A stretch of 64,000 nucleotides of DNA from Palleronia rufa (GTDB lineage Bacteria; Pseudomonadota; Alphaproteobacteria; Rhodobacterales; Rhodobacteraceae). Position 1 is the stretch's first letter; each line of letters starts with the position of its first letter. Positions 9,230 to 17,969 of the stretch are shown piece by piece. The DNA is taken from positions 639,665 to 703,664 of the forward strand of contig NZ_JQEY01000001.1 of assembly GCF_000743715.1 (NCBI RefSeq). The letters are read 5' to 3'. Both the position numbers and the translations under genes were made by a program. Below the pieces are notes generated by a model. The model was not told the origin of the DNA. It saw nothing but the letters and a program-made list of their open reading frames with translations, and ran no database searches.

Positions 9230-9244
9230 GTTCGCCTCTTGTTC
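9230..9244 (-). promoter_or_regulatory. LexA (SOS) box of recA
   Basis: GTTCGCCTCTTGTTC matches the alphaproteobacterial SOS consensus GTTC-N7-GTTC exactly. It is 49-63 bp upstream of the recA start, a normal distance. A second, imperfect copy (GATC-N7-GAAC on the plus strand) follows within about 25 bp. Confidence 0.8.
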
Positions 9245-9335
9245 TTGATCGCACAATGAGATCAAAGACAGAACGTTGCAAGTCCGAATTCGGTCCCGGC
9301 CCGCCCAACGTGGGCCGCAGATGGTAAAGAAAGCC

Positions 9336-11354
9336 TTACGAAAGGAGCGATTCTATAGTTGCGATCAGCTCCGACAGAGAAAACGGCTTTTGCATGAACA
9401 CGGAACTCGGGATCTGCGCCTGATGTTCGGAGAAGCTCTCTTCGGCGTAGCCCGACATGAACACGACCTTCACGTCGGGCCGTGATTCGAGCGCTTCGCG
9501 CACCCAGGACGGGCCGTCCCTGCCGGGCATGATGACGTCGGAGAGGAACACGTCGATCGAGAGGTCGGGATTGGTCGCAATCTCCAGCGCGGCTTCGGCA
9601 TTCTCGGCCTCCAGCACGGTGAAGCCGCGCAGCTTCAGCGCCCGTGCGGCGAAGGCGCGCACCGGAGCCTCGTCCTCCGCCAAGAGGATCACACCGGTCG
9701 CGGGCGCTTCGGCGCGCGGCGAGACGGCATCCTTTCCGGGGGCCGGCTTCACCTCCGGGTGGTCATGCGCGGGAAAGTATAGCGTAAATATCGTACCCTC
9801 GCCGACGACACTGTCGGCAAAAATGTAGCCGCCGGTCTGTTTGACGATGCCATAGGCGGTGGACAGACCCAGCCCGGTGCCCTCGCCCTGGCGCTTGGTC
9901 GTATAGAACGGCTCGAAAATCTTCGTGAGCCGGTCGGGCGGGATCCCGGTGCCGGCATCCTCCACCCGCACCACTACGTAGTCGCCCACCGGCACGGTCA
10001 CCCTGTCGCGGGTCAGGGGCTCATGCAAGGTCGACATGCCGGTCGTGACATGAATACGCCCGCCGGAAGGCATGGCGTCCCGTGCGTTCACCACGAGGTT
10101 CATGATGACTTGTTCGAGCTGGCGCTTGTCCGCCCGCACCATTTTCACGCCCGGCTCATGGGTAACGTCGAGAAACACTTTTTCGCCCACCAGCCGGTTC
10201 AGAAGGTGCATGAGATCCGACAGCGTGTCGCGCAGATCGACCGTCTCGGGGCGGAGATTCTGCTTGCGCGAGAAGGCCAGCAACTGGCGCACAAGGCTCG
10301 CCGCGCGGTTCGCATTCTGGTTGATCTGCTCGAGATCTGCGAAATCCGGATCGTCCACGGTGTGGCGCAGCAGCAGAAGGTCGCAATGACCGCTGATCGC
10401 CGTCAGCAGGTTGTTGAAGTCGTGGGCCACGCCCCCGGCAAGCTGGCCGATCGCCTGCATCTTCTGGGACTGAACGAACTGCGCCTCCAGCGTCTTGAGT
10501 TCGGTCGCATCCTGAAGAACCGCGATCAATCGGGCGTCGTCCTCCGCATTGATGCGGTCGAGCGTGATCTGTACGAAGATGTCGCCCGCCGCGCGGGAGG
10601 CGCGGCCCACCTCGGGACGGTGAACGGCGCGGCCGGCGAAGGCCTCTCCGAGCCATTCTCCGACCGATCGGCCCAGCCCTTCGAGCAGGTTCGCCAGCGG
10701 CGGCGTCTCACCGGGTTCGATGCAGAGCAGGTCCCGGGCGGCCCGGTTGGCCACGGCGACGGTGCCGGACCGGTCAAGTTCGATCAGCGGGACCGGCAGG
10801 GCGTCGAAGCCGAGCGTCGGTCCAGCCAGCGTGGGCGTGGCGCGGGAGGGCGGCGCGGGGCGCGGTTCCACCTGCCACAGCAATGTGCCTTCACCCGCGT
10901 CGCGGACCGTCATACGCCGGCGCTCTTCGTCCCGTCCCACCCACCGCTCGGCGCTGCCCTCCGACAAGGCCTGTTCGCGCAGGTCGGTAAGGACCGCATC
11001 CGGATCGGCGGTGGTCTGCGCCAGGATCGTGCGCACGTCCAACGCCCCCTTGCGCGTCCACAGCACGTCGCCCATGGCGTCGGTCAGGGTCACGGGATGG
11101 CGCGCTTCGGCAAAGAGCGCGCGAAGCGTCCTGGCCTGCCACCGGCGCGACAGGGCACGGCGCCCGCCCACTGCCACAACCGCGATGGCAATCGTCGCGA
11201 AGGTCGTAGCTGCGGCCACAAGCGCAAGGCCGGGCGCGCGCCACGGCAAGACAAGCGCCGCGCCAAGAAGGGCCACCGCCAGTCCGATCAGAAAGAAGGA
11301 CCGCGGCACGAGGCCCGCGGCCACCGTTTCTGGTGTCAATCGGATGTCGGACAC
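9336..11354 (-). CDS. cckA: Cell-cycle hybrid histidine kinase CckA
   Basis: A 672-residue membrane kinase. Two N-terminal membrane segments (FFLIGLAVALLGAALVLPW and LALVAAATTFATIAIAVVAV) are followed by PAS-like regions, then the HisKA box QLAGGVAHDFNNLLTAISGH with the phospho-accepting His. The HATPase domain has MNLVVNARDAMP, EDAGTGIP and GTGLGLSTAYG. The C-terminal receiver has ILLAEDEAPV and the phospho-Asp in VFLSDVIMPGRDG. This layout and the kinase core are those of CckA, which feeds phosphate through ChpT to CtrA and, in Rhodobacterales, controls motility and gene-transfer-agent genes. I chose the GTG at 11354 with AGGAGG just upstream over the ATG at 11381. Confidence 0.9.
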   Translation of the reverse strand: MSDIRLTPETVAAGLVPRSFFLIGLAVALLGAALVLPWRAPGLALVAAATTFATIAIAVVAVGGRRALSRRWQARTLRALFAEARHPVTLTDAMGDVLWTRKGALDVRTILAQTTADPDAVLTDLREQALSEGSAERWVGRDEERRRMTVRDAGEGTLLWQVEPRPAPPSRATPTLAGPTLGFDALPVPLIELDRSGTVAVANRAARDLLCIEPGETPPLANLLEGLGRSVGEWLGEAFAGRAVHRPEVGRASRAAGDIFVQITLDRINAEDDARLIAVLQDATELKTLEAQFVQSQKMQAIGQLAGGVAHDFNNLLTAISGHCDLLLLRHTVDDPDFADLEQINQNANRAASLVRQLLAFSRKQNLRPETVDLRDTLSDLMHLLNRLVGEKVFLDVTHEPGVKMVRADKRQLEQVIMNLVVNARDAMPSGGRIHVTTGMSTLHEPLTRDRVTVPVGDYVVVRVEDAGTGIPPDRLTKIFEPFYTTKRQGEGTGLGLSTAYGIVKQTGGYIFADSVVGEGTIFTLYFPAHDHPEVKPAPGKDAVSPRAEAPATGVILLAEDEAPVRAFAARALKLRGFTVLEAENAEAALEIATNPDLSIDVFLSDVIMPGRDGPSWVREALESRPDVKVVFMSGYAEESFSEHQAQIPSSVFMQKPFSLSELIATIESLLS

Positions 11355-11441
11355 GATGCCTCCTCGTACTGGGGCCGTCATGGACCGCAGACCTTTAAGG
11401 GCGCGTTAATTCGCGTCGCCGGAACAGGCGCCTCGGCGCAA

Positions 11442-12605
11442 CTATGAGTTGTCCGCCAGCACGGCGCAATAGAAACCGTCACCGTCGTCGAGGGGCGTCA
11501 GACGCATCTCCGACATCACGACGAGCCCGAGCCTATGGGCGGCGGAGCGGGCCTGGACCACGTTTTCGGACTCCAATAGCGAGCAGGTCGCGTAGACCAG
11601 CGCCCCCCCGGCACGCAGATGCGCGTGAGCGGCGTCGAGAACGTCAGCCTGGAGCGCGCGCAACTCTTCCAGGCGGGCGGGCGTGAGGCGGATCTTGCCC
11701 TCCGGCGAGCGCCGCCACGCGCCGCTCCCCGAACAGGGCGCGTCGACGACAACGACATCGTAAGGCGGTTCCGCCCGCAGGTCTGCCGTGTCGCGCCGCG
11801 CGACCTGCAGCCCGGCCCGGTCGGCGCGCGCGGGCAGGTCCGCCATCCGCCGAGGCGCCGCGTCGTGGGCATGGTAAAGCGCGGCGTGGCGGTCGGCCAT
11901 GGCCAGCGTCTTGCCGCCGCCTCCCGCGCAATAATCCAGGATCCGGGTCGCGCCGGCCAAGGGAATGGCGTCCACGACCGCTTGGCTGGCCGCGTCCTGC
12001 AACTCGACCAGGCCGGTCGCATAGGCGCGCGAACCCGCGATCCGCCGCGCACCGTCGGTCACCTCCAGCGCGGTGGGCGACAGCGGGTGCGGGCGTGTGT
12101 CGATCCCGTCGGCGCGCAGCGCCAGGATCGCCGCGTCGCGGCTGCTCCGCGAGAGGGAGACACGCAGATGCACCGGGGCGCGGGTCCGCAGCCGTTCCAT
12201 AACCGGCGCGAAATCGCCGCCAAGACTGGCCTGAAGTTCCGGGGCCAGCCACCGAGGGCAATCGAGCGCTGTCAGCGGATCGAGCGGCAAAGGCGATGCG
12301 GTCTCCGCCTCCGTCAGCGGCGGCGGACCGTAGGCGCCGCCGATGAAAAGGTCCTCGGGCCTGCTGTCCATGCCGCGCAAAAGGCCGATCATGCGTGCGC
12401 GCCCGTCCTCACCGCCGCCCAGCGCCGCAGAGGACCACCAGCGGCGCACTGCGTCGAAGACGTGGTCGCGCACCGCCGCGCGGTCGCCGGAACCGGCGTA
12501 GCGCGCGCCGCGGGCCCAGCGGGTGAGCGCGCGCTCTGCTGCCTCACCGGTCGCGATACGGTCAAGGATCCCTATCGCCGCCTGAACACGGGCCGCCGGA
12601 GTCAA
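11442..12605 (-). CDS. rsmB: RsmB/NOL1-type RNA (cytosine-5) methyltransferase
   Basis: A 387-residue SAM-dependent m5C methyltransferase. The SAM site is ILDYCAGGGGKTLAMAD, with motif IV DVVVVDAPCSGSGAWRRSPE and motif VI GGALVYATCSLLESEN, which carry the two Cys used in catalysis and release. The N-terminal half is a helical NusB-like region rich in Arg. Such proteins methylate 16S rRNA (C967 in E. coli) or related targets. It seems to start at TTG 12605 and is shorter than E. coli RsmB (429 residues). Precise target is inferred from family only. Confidence 0.8.
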   Translation of the reverse strand: MTPAARVQAAIGILDRIATGEAAERALTRWARGARYAGSGDRAAVRDHVFDAVRRWWSSAALGGGEDGRARMIGLLRGMDSRPEDLFIGGAYGPPPLTEAETASPLPLDPLTALDCPRWLAPELQASLGGDFAPVMERLRTRAPVHLRVSLSRSSRDAAILALRADGIDTRPHPLSPTALEVTDGARRIAGSRAYATGLVELQDAASQAVVDAIPLAGATRILDYCAGGGGKTLAMADRHAALYHAHDAAPRRMADLPARADRAGLQVARRDTADLRAEPPYDVVVVDAPCSGSGAWRRSPEGKIRLTPARLEELRALQADVLDAAHAHLRAGGALVYATCSLLESENVVQARSAAHRLGLVVMSEMRLTPLDDGDGFYCAVLADNS

Positions 12606-12963
12606 CGCGGGTCGTCCATGAGGGCCGTCCAGCGAATTGGTGGTTCGCGGCGCCTGTGTCGGTCAAGCATCCCTGAGGCCCTCCTGCGGATCGGCATTTT
12701 CGGAACGCCCGGCAGATCGTCGCAATGGCCATCACGCCGTTCGATCACGCTGGAACGTGTCAGTGGCTCTGCTCCGCCGTCACGGCGGCGCGCGTCCTCG
12801 CACCGCATCCGGTGCACGGTTTACGCCCCGGGGCGCCCGCTGGGAAGGGCGGCCGTCAAGCGCGAGCGGCCCGGCAGATACCTGCACCAAGGCCCTCGAA
12901 ACCGCCCGTCCCGATCAAGCGTCGCTGAACGATTTTCAGGAACCTTCCCGCACTGGAAGACTG
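12606..12963. other. Intergenic stretch, no convincing gene
   Basis: A 71-residue minus-strand frame (12602-12817) ends with TTGA overlapping the rsmB start, which resembles local gene coupling. Its translation is Arg-rich with no recognised domain, and I could not support it as a gene. Confidence 0.35.
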
Positions 12964-12995
12964 TTGATGTCGTATGGATCTCTGTTAACATACGA
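12964..12995 (+). promoter_or_regulatory. Promoter with 26-bp dyad upstream of the nuo-like operon
   Basis: TTGATG (12964-12969) and AACATA (12987-12992) are spaced by 17 bp. Within them TCGTATG (12970-12976) and CATACGA (12989-12995) form an inverted repeat with a 12-bp spacer, the size of an operator for a dimeric regulator. It is 56 bp before the nuoA start, and the local region is AT-rich compared with its surroundings. The regulator is unknown. Confidence 0.45.
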
Positions 12996-13050
12996 TGATC
13001 ATTGATAATATCGGCCGCTCATCGACGCGGGCGACGAGAGCGAGGCGCCG

Positions 13051-13386
13051 TTGCTGACCTTTGGCATCATTCTGGGCTGGGCGGTTCTGTCGGTTCTGTT
13101 CGCCCTCGCGGTCTTGCCGAAGGCGCATGCGACTGCGCCTCAGGCGATGCCGTTCCTTGGCGGCGGGACACCGGACACCCACGCCTGGCAGCGCTTCCAT
13201 TTCCGCCCGTACACCATGTCCCTGCTCTTCGTGGCCTTCGAGATGGAGATGATGTTCATGTATCCCTGGGCAGTCGTTTTCGTCGAAGAGGGCATAAAGG
13301 CGCTTGCCGAGATGGGCATGTTCCTGACCATCCTTTCGGTCGGAATTCTCTACGGCTGGCGCGAGGGGATCTTCCGGTGGGAATGA
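13051..13386 (+). CDS. nuoA: Complex I-like subunit A (NuoA-like)
   Basis: A 111-residue membrane protein with three predicted segments, matching NuoA. The conserved loop after segment 1 is shortened. The segment-2 motif FDvEa-FlyPWAV appears as FEMEMMFMYPWAVVF, so the usual Asp is Glu. The last helix reads EMGMFLTILSVGILYGWREG. The start is TTG at 13051, after a GCGAGG site; no ATG is available in frame before a stop. NuoA helps form the quinone-binding junction of complex I. It overlaps the next gene by 4 bp. Confidence 0.8.
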   Translation: MLTFGIILGWAVLSVLFALAVLPKAHATAPQAMPFLGGGTPDTHAWQRFHFRPYTMSLLFVAFEMEMMFMYPWAVVFVEEGIKALAEMGMFLTILSVGILYGWREGIFRWE

Positions 13387-14291
13387 TGTCGCTGTCCCGG
13401 CTGATGTCGCGCGCGCCGGCTCCCGTGTTTCCGGCCATCGGGCCGGGACGGCAAGCCGATGTGGAGCGTCTGCTCAGCCGGTCGGGCCTGCGGGCCGCCG
13501 CCACCCCGCGGGATGCGGCGATCCTGCTGGTTGCCGGCGACATTCCCGGCACGGCCGCCGCGCCTCTTGCGCGTGTCCATGACCAGATCCCCCGTCCCCG
13601 CGTTACGGTAAGTTGGGGCCACGACGAACCCGACGCGATCGCGGCACGGATCGCGGAGGCCTGGCGCGAGGTCTGTGCGGGCGGCGAAGGTGAGGGCGAC
13701 CGCCTTCCCGATGAGCCACCCAACAAATGGAAAGGCGTCGGGCCGAACGGACAGGGCGGTAAGGGCATGATGGGCGGCGTGCCCTATGGGCGACCGATGG
13801 CGATGACCGGGCCCGATATCCGAGACGGCCTGCAGCTCGACAGGTACACCGCGCGGTTCGGCCCATTCGCGCCGATGCTCCCCCCTGGGCTTGTGCTGGA
13901 GGTGACCTTGCAGGGCGACGTGATCTGCGATGTGACGGTGGAGACCCAGCCGTTCGCCCAGCCCGCCGACGCGGACGCGCCGGATCTTTGCGCGGCGCGG
14001 ATGCTGCGGCTGCTGGGCCTGGCCGGTCCCGCGGACCGTGCGACGGCCGGAAAAAAGCCGCGCGGCGTCTGGATGCGGGGCGCCGTGCCCGGCGGCCTGG
14101 GGTCCGTCGACGGTGCGGGCGACGCGCGGGACCGCCTGTCGCGCTGGCTCTCGGGCACGCCGGTTACCGCCTCGGTGCCCGACATTCCGGCGCTTCTGAA
14201 GGGGGCCGAGTGGTCCGAAGCGATGCTGATCCTCGCCTCCCTGCCGCCGTCGGCGATCCTGCGCGCCTGCCAGACGCCCGAGGCCGCATGA
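13383..14291 (+). CDS. Cysteine-poor soluble subunit, NuoB/NuoD-like remnant
   Basis: A 302-residue protein with no membrane segments, encoded where nuoB, C and D normally sit. Residues about 35-80 (RDAAILLVAGDIPGTAAAPL and ARVHDQIPRPRVTVSWG) resemble NuoB by eye, where the family reads RDADILIVsG...Yd-MPEPKwVIsmG. The four Cys that hold cluster N2 in NuoB are absent. The centre (GGKGMMGGVPYGRPMAMTGP, then LDRYTARFGPFAPMLPPGL and VLEVTLQGDVI) resembles the N-terminal part of NuoD and hydrogenase large subunits. It probably caps the membrane arm but cannot bind N2. This assignment is inference; no search was possible. Confidence 0.5.
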   Translation: MMSLSRLMSRAPAPVFPAIGPGRQADVERLLSRSGLRAAATPRDAAILLVAGDIPGTAAAPLARVHDQIPRPRVTVSWGHDEPDAIAARIAEAWREVCAGGEGEGDRLPDEPPNKWKGVGPNGQGGKGMMGGVPYGRPMAMTGPDIRDGLQLDRYTARFGPFAPMLPPGLVLEVTLQGDVICDVTVETQPFAQPADADAPDLCAARMLRLLGLAGPADRATAGKKPRGVWMRGAVPGGLGSVDGAGDARDRLSRWLSGTPVTASVPDIPALLKGAEWSEAMLILASLPPSAILRACQTPEAA

Positions 14292-15148
14292 TCGTCCTTC
14301 TCGCCCTTGTCGTTCTCGGGACCCTCCTGGTCGGAACGCTGTTTGCCGCGATGCTCGACCGGTCGCACCTGTCGATCGTCGCGTTCTTCGCACGCCAGCG
14401 GGTAGAGACCGAAGCGCCGGACCGGCTGAACAGGGATCTGGCGCCGGCATGGTATCTGACGCTCGCCGGTGCCGGTCTGTCGGTGGTGCCCTTCGCGCCC
14501 GGTCTCGCATTGATCGACAGCCCGGTCGGCATCGTGATCTGGGGGTCCTGCGAAGCGCTCGTCATCGTCACCGTCTTTCTGCACGGCTGGTCTCCGAACG
14601 CGCCGTTCCCGTTGATCGGGGCCTATCGATATGCCGCCATCGGACTGCCGGTCATGCTGCCGTCCATGTTCGTGCTGATCGCCGCGGCCCTGCCGGCCGA
14701 GAGTCTGTCGCTCATCGCCATCGTTGAGAGCCAGCGCGAGATCTGGAACGTGATCCGGCAGCCGCTGGGCCTGCCGCTTTTCCTCATCGTCGCGCTGGCG
14801 ATGACGCTGCGCGGACCGATGGATTACGCGGATGCCGCCGATATCGCCACCGGCACCTCGGCCGAGGCCAGCGGCGCGGGCCGCGCTTTGTGGCAGACGG
14901 CGCGGCTGGCGATGCTTGTGTCGGTCTCGGCCATCGCCGCGACGGTGTTCCTGGGCGGACCGTTGGGGCCGCTGCTGCCGGGGCCGGTCTGGCTATGGCT
15001 GAAGACCGCCGCGCTGATGGCGCTGATCGTGTTGCTGGGCAATCGGATCGCACGCACGACGCCCAGCCGCATGATGTGGATCCTCTGGGTCGTACTGCTG
15101 CCGCTGTCGTTCCTCCACCTGCTGATTTCGGGGCTCGTCGCGCTATGA
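14288..15148 (+). CDS. nuoH: Complex I-like subunit H (NuoH-like), divergent
   Basis: A 286-residue protein with about eight membrane segments, shorter than typical NuoH (about 320-345). The core block PFDLPEaE-ELVaGy-vEYSGm, which lines the quinone channel, appears only as a weak relic: GPMDYADAADIATGTSAEAS followed by GAGRALWQTARLAML. Most of the conserved acidic residues are therefore gone. The ATG overlaps the stop of the previous gene. By position and topology it anchors the soluble subunit to the membrane arm, but standard quinone chemistry looks doubtful. Confidence 0.65.
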   Translation: MIVLLALVVLGTLLVGTLFAAMLDRSHLSIVAFFARQRVETEAPDRLNRDLAPAWYLTLAGAGLSVVPFAPGLALIDSPVGIVIWGSCEALVIVTVFLHGWSPNAPFPLIGAYRYAAIGLPVMLPSMFVLIAAALPAESLSLIAIVESQREIWNVIRQPLGLPLFLIVALAMTLRGPMDYADAADIATGTSAEASGAGRALWQTARLAMLVSVSAIAATVFLGGPLGPLLPGPVWLWLKTAALMALIVLLGNRIARTTPSRMMWILWVVLLPLSFLHLLISGLVAL

Positions 15149-15750
15149 CGGATCTGCTGGTCGCCCTTCTCGCGGTATGTGCCGTCTGGACCGGATGGCG
15201 GGTCTTCCGCGTCGATTCTATGGTGCGCGCGACATTCTCGTTGATGCTGTCCTTCGTTGCGGTCGGTGCCATCGGGGTCTTGCTGTCCGCCCCCTATATC
15301 GGCGTCGCGACGGTTTTCATGATGGCGGTCGAGATGATGGTCATGGCCATTTTCATGGTCATGTTCATGATGAATCCCGCGGGGTTGAACCCGATGAGCA
15401 TGGTTCACCAGCACCGGGTGTCCATCGGCGCGGGCGTGCTGGCTTTTTTCGGATTGGCCGCGGCCATCCTGGTGTCGCGCCCACCGTCCAACCCGGTGGC
15501 GCCGGACGCGGATGTGGTCACCGAACTCGGCCTTGAGCTGCTCGGCCCGTCGATGCTGATCTTCGAAACCGCCGGGGTGACCTTGCTGGCCACCATGGTC
15601 GGCGCCGTGATCCTCTCCTCGCGCCAGGGTCGGTTCGGGTCCGCGGACGAAGGCTCCCGCCCCCCTGGACTGACCGAGGGCGGAGATCCCGCCGGTCAGC
15701 GTCCCGACGGCGGCGGCGGCGGACATCACCATCACGGAGGCCACGGATGA
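15145..15750 (+). CDS. nuoJ: Complex I-like subunit J (NuoJ-like) with His-rich tail
   Basis: A 201-residue protein with about five membrane helices. The family helix with its pi-bulge region is seen as APYIGVATVFMMAVEMMVMA followed by IFMVMFMMN. The C-terminal tail is soluble and ends GGGGGHHHHGGHG, which is not usual for NuoJ and could bind metal. NuoJ couples quinone-site changes to the antiporter-like subunits. It overlaps both neighbours by 4 bp. Confidence 0.75.
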   Translation: MTDLLVALLAVCAVWTGWRVFRVDSMVRATFSLMLSFVAVGAIGVLLSAPYIGVATVFMMAVEMMVMAIFMVMFMMNPAGLNPMSMVHQHRVSIGAGVLAFFGLAAAILVSRPPSNPVAPDADVVTELGLELLGPSMLIFETAGVTLLATMVGAVILSSRQGRFGSADEGSRPPGLTEGGDPAGQRPDGGGGGHHHHGGHG

Positions 15751-16052
15751 CCCTGACGATCGTGCTTCTCGGGGCTACCGCGCTTGTCGGCATCGGGCTT
15801 TACGGTGCGCTCAGCCAGCAAAGCTTCGTCATGCTGATGATGGGGCTGGAGTTGATGCTGAACGGCGCGTTGCTGGCGATCATCGGCTTCTGGTCCCTGA
15901 GCCTCGGCGGCATGCCGGAGGGCCAGCTCATGGCGATCATCGTCATGGCGGTGATGGCCGTGGAACTGGCCATCGGTTTCGCGTTGATCGTCGCGGTCTA
16001 TCGCAAGCGCCAGGCCGACGTGACCGAAAGCATAGACACCCTCAGGCAATGA
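15747..16052 (+). CDS. nuoK: Complex I-like subunit K (NuoK-like)
   Basis: A 101-residue, three-helix protein, normal NuoK length. Helix 2 holds the conserved Glu in MLMMGLELMLNGALLAIIGF and helix 3 a second Glu in MAVMAVELAIGFALIVAVYR. These two buried Glu are required for proton movement in NuoK/MrpC proteins, and both are kept here. Overlaps nuoJ and nuoL by 4 bp. Confidence 0.88.
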   Translation: MTLTIVLLGATALVGIGLYGALSQQSFVMLMMGLELMLNGALLAIIGFWSLSLGGMPEGQLMAIIVMAVMAVELAIGFALIVAVYRKRQADVTESIDTLRQ

Positions 16053-17965
16053 TCTGGGCGCTCGCATATTTCCCGGTCCTCGCCGGACTTGCCATCTGGG
16101 CGATCGGCGGCTCTCGGGCGACGCTCGGCGCGATGGGCGCGGTCGCGGCGGCGGCGACGCTTGCACTGGCGCTTGTCGCCGGAGGCGGGACCGGACGCTT
16201 CGTCTGGTCGGAACTCATCGTGCTGCAGGCCGCCCTGCCCCCGCTGGCACAGTCGGTCGCCATCCTGGTGCCCGCGATCCTGCTGCCCATCACCTTGTTC
16301 GCCACATCGCAGGAGGACACCCGCGGCCTGCCGCGGCTGGTCGGGCTGATGCTGGTCTTTACCGGCGGCATGGAACTGGTCGTCATCGCGGGTGACCTGG
16401 TGACGCTGCTGATCGGATGGGAAATCGTCGGCGCCTGCTCCTGGGCGCTGATCGGTCACAAGTGGCGCGAACAGGCTCCCGGCCCGTCGGCGAATTTCGC
16501 GTTCGTGTTGACGCGCGCGGGCGATCTGGGCCTGTTTCTCGCGGTGATGGCGACGATGGGCGCGACGGGCAGCGCCAGCTACGCGGCGCTCGGCACGCTC
16601 GACGGCGTGCCGCTGGCCCTGGCGGCGTTCGGTCTGCTTGTGGCAGCGGTGTCGAAGGCGGGCCAGGTGCCCTTCGCGCCCTGGCTGTTCCGCGCCATGG
16701 ACGGCCCCACATCGGTATCTGCCCTGCTGCATTCGGCGACCATGGTCGCGGCGGGCGCCTATATCCTTGCGCGTCTGCACCCGCAGCTGTCGGCGGCTCC
16801 CGGCTTCGGCGCGGCGGCGATTGCCGTGGGCCTCGGCACCGCGGTGCTCGGCGGTATCGTGGCGCTGCGCCAGACGCACGCCAAGAAGCTGCTGGCGGGA
16901 TCGACCTCGGCGCAGATGGGCCTGATGATCGCCACCGTCGGCGCCGGCTATCCGGGCGTCGCGGTGCTGCACCTGATCGTCCATGCCGCGACAAAGGCGG
17001 CGCTGTTCTGTGCCGCTGGCGTCGCGCATCGCGTCTCGGGCAGTTTCGACTTGCGCCGCATGGGGCTTGCCGCCTCCCTGCCCGCGGCCACCGTGCTGAC
17101 CGCCATCGCGGCGCTGTCTCTGGCCGCCGTTCCGCCGCTGTCGGGCGGCTGGAGCAAGGAGGAAATGGTCAAGGCGCTGGAACATGCCGGGCCTCTTCTG
17201 GGGGCGCTAACGATCGTCTCCGGCGGATTGAGCGCCGCCTATGCCACACGGTTCGCCGTCGCGGCCTTCGGGCCCGGCGAAACCCGCGATGCCCGCACCC
17301 GTCCGGGCGAGATGGCGGCGCTGGCGCTGCTGTCGGGCGGAGCGCTCGCGCTGTCGGCGCTGTGGCTGCCGGCCGTCAATGAGCCGGTCGCGGCATGGAT
17401 CGGGGCGGAACTGCCGTCCGGGTCGCGGATCGGCCTGATCGCATCGCTCGTCGCCGTCGCGTTCGGGGTGCTGGCGGGAGTCCATGCCGCGCGGGCAGAC
17501 AGCACCGACCCTACGCCGGAGTGGCTGGGCCTGTCCGCGCTCTACGAATACGCCGTGATCCGGCCGTTCCATGCGCTGTCGCAAACCGCCGCGGATTTCG
17601 ACGACACCACGATCGACCAGTCCGTGATCCGACCGTTCCAGGCGTTGTCGCAAACCGCCGCGGATTTCGACGACGCGACCATCGACGGCCTGGCGCCCGG
17701 CGCGGCCACCGGTGCCATGACCGGATCGGCCCGTGCCGCACGCGGTGCGATCGGCATCGCGGTGCAGGGCAGCGCAGCGCTCGCCGCGCTCGGCGCAGGA
17801 CTGGGCGAGCGGCTGAGCGATCTCATTCCCGACGGAACGGGACGGGTCACCGGGATGGCGGGGGCAGACCTGCGCCGCCTGCAGACCGGGCTTGCACATC
17901 ACTATTACACCATTCTCATGGTCGGCTTCGCGCTGGCCGTGGGATTGCTGATCTTCGGAGGCTGA
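16049..17965 (+). CDS. nuoL: Complex I-like antiporter subunit L (NuoL-like)
   Basis: A 638-residue antiporter-type subunit. The helix-5 Glu is present in LLIGWEIVGACSWALIGHKW, and helix 7 has its Lys in VAAVSKAGQVPFAPWLFRAM. The helix-8 region reads GPTSVSALLHSATMVAAGAY. The long C-terminal extension that forms the lateral helix of complex I is present and carries a 23-residue tandem duplication (VIRPFHALSQTAADFDD), then a final membrane helix, TILMVGFALAVGLLIFGG. It is one of three antiporter-like pumps in this operon. Confidence 0.88.
   Translation: MIWALAYFPVLAGLAIWAIGGSRATLGAMGAVAAAATLALALVAGGGTGRFVWSELIVLQAALPPLAQSVAILVPAILLPITLFATSQEDTRGLPRLVGLMLVFTGGMELVVIAGDLVTLLIGWEIVGACSWALIGHKWREQAPGPSANFAFVLTRAGDLGLFLAVMATMGATGSASYAALGTLDGVPLALAAFGLLVAAVSKAGQVPFAPWLFRAMDGPTSVSALLHSATMVAAGAYILARLHPQLSAAPGFGAAAIAVGLGTAVLGGIVALRQTHAKKLLAGSTSAQMGLMIATVGAGYPGVAVLHLIVHAATKAALFCAAGVAHRVSGSFDLRRMGLAASLPAATVLTAIAALSLAAVPPLSGGWSKEEMVKALEHAGPLLGALTIVSGGLSAAYATRFAVAAFGPGETRDARTRPGEMAALALLSGGALALSALWLPAVNEPVAAWIGAELPSGSRIGLIASLVAVAFGVLAGVHAARADSTDPTPEWLGLSALYEYAVIRPFHALSQTAADFDDTTIDQSVIRPFQALSQTAADFDDATIDGLAPGAATGAMTGSARAARGAIGIAVQGSAALAALGAGLGERLSDLIPDGTGRVTGMAGADLRRLQTGLAHHYYTILMVGFALAVGLLIFGG
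17555..17692 (+). repeat. 69-bp in-frame tandem duplication in nuoL
   Basis: Units 17555-17623 and 17624-17692 are near-identical; most differences are silent or conservative. They encode VIRPFHALSQTAADFDDTTI and VIRPFQALSQTAADFDDATI. Single copies of this motif are usual where NuoL passes into its lateral helix. Confidence 0.85.
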
Positions 17966-17969
17966 CCCC

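Noticed and set aside
12602-12817. A 71-residue minus-strand frame coupled by TTGA to rsmB
   Set aside because: Arg-rich, no ribosome-binding site or family match; the overlap alone is not enough.
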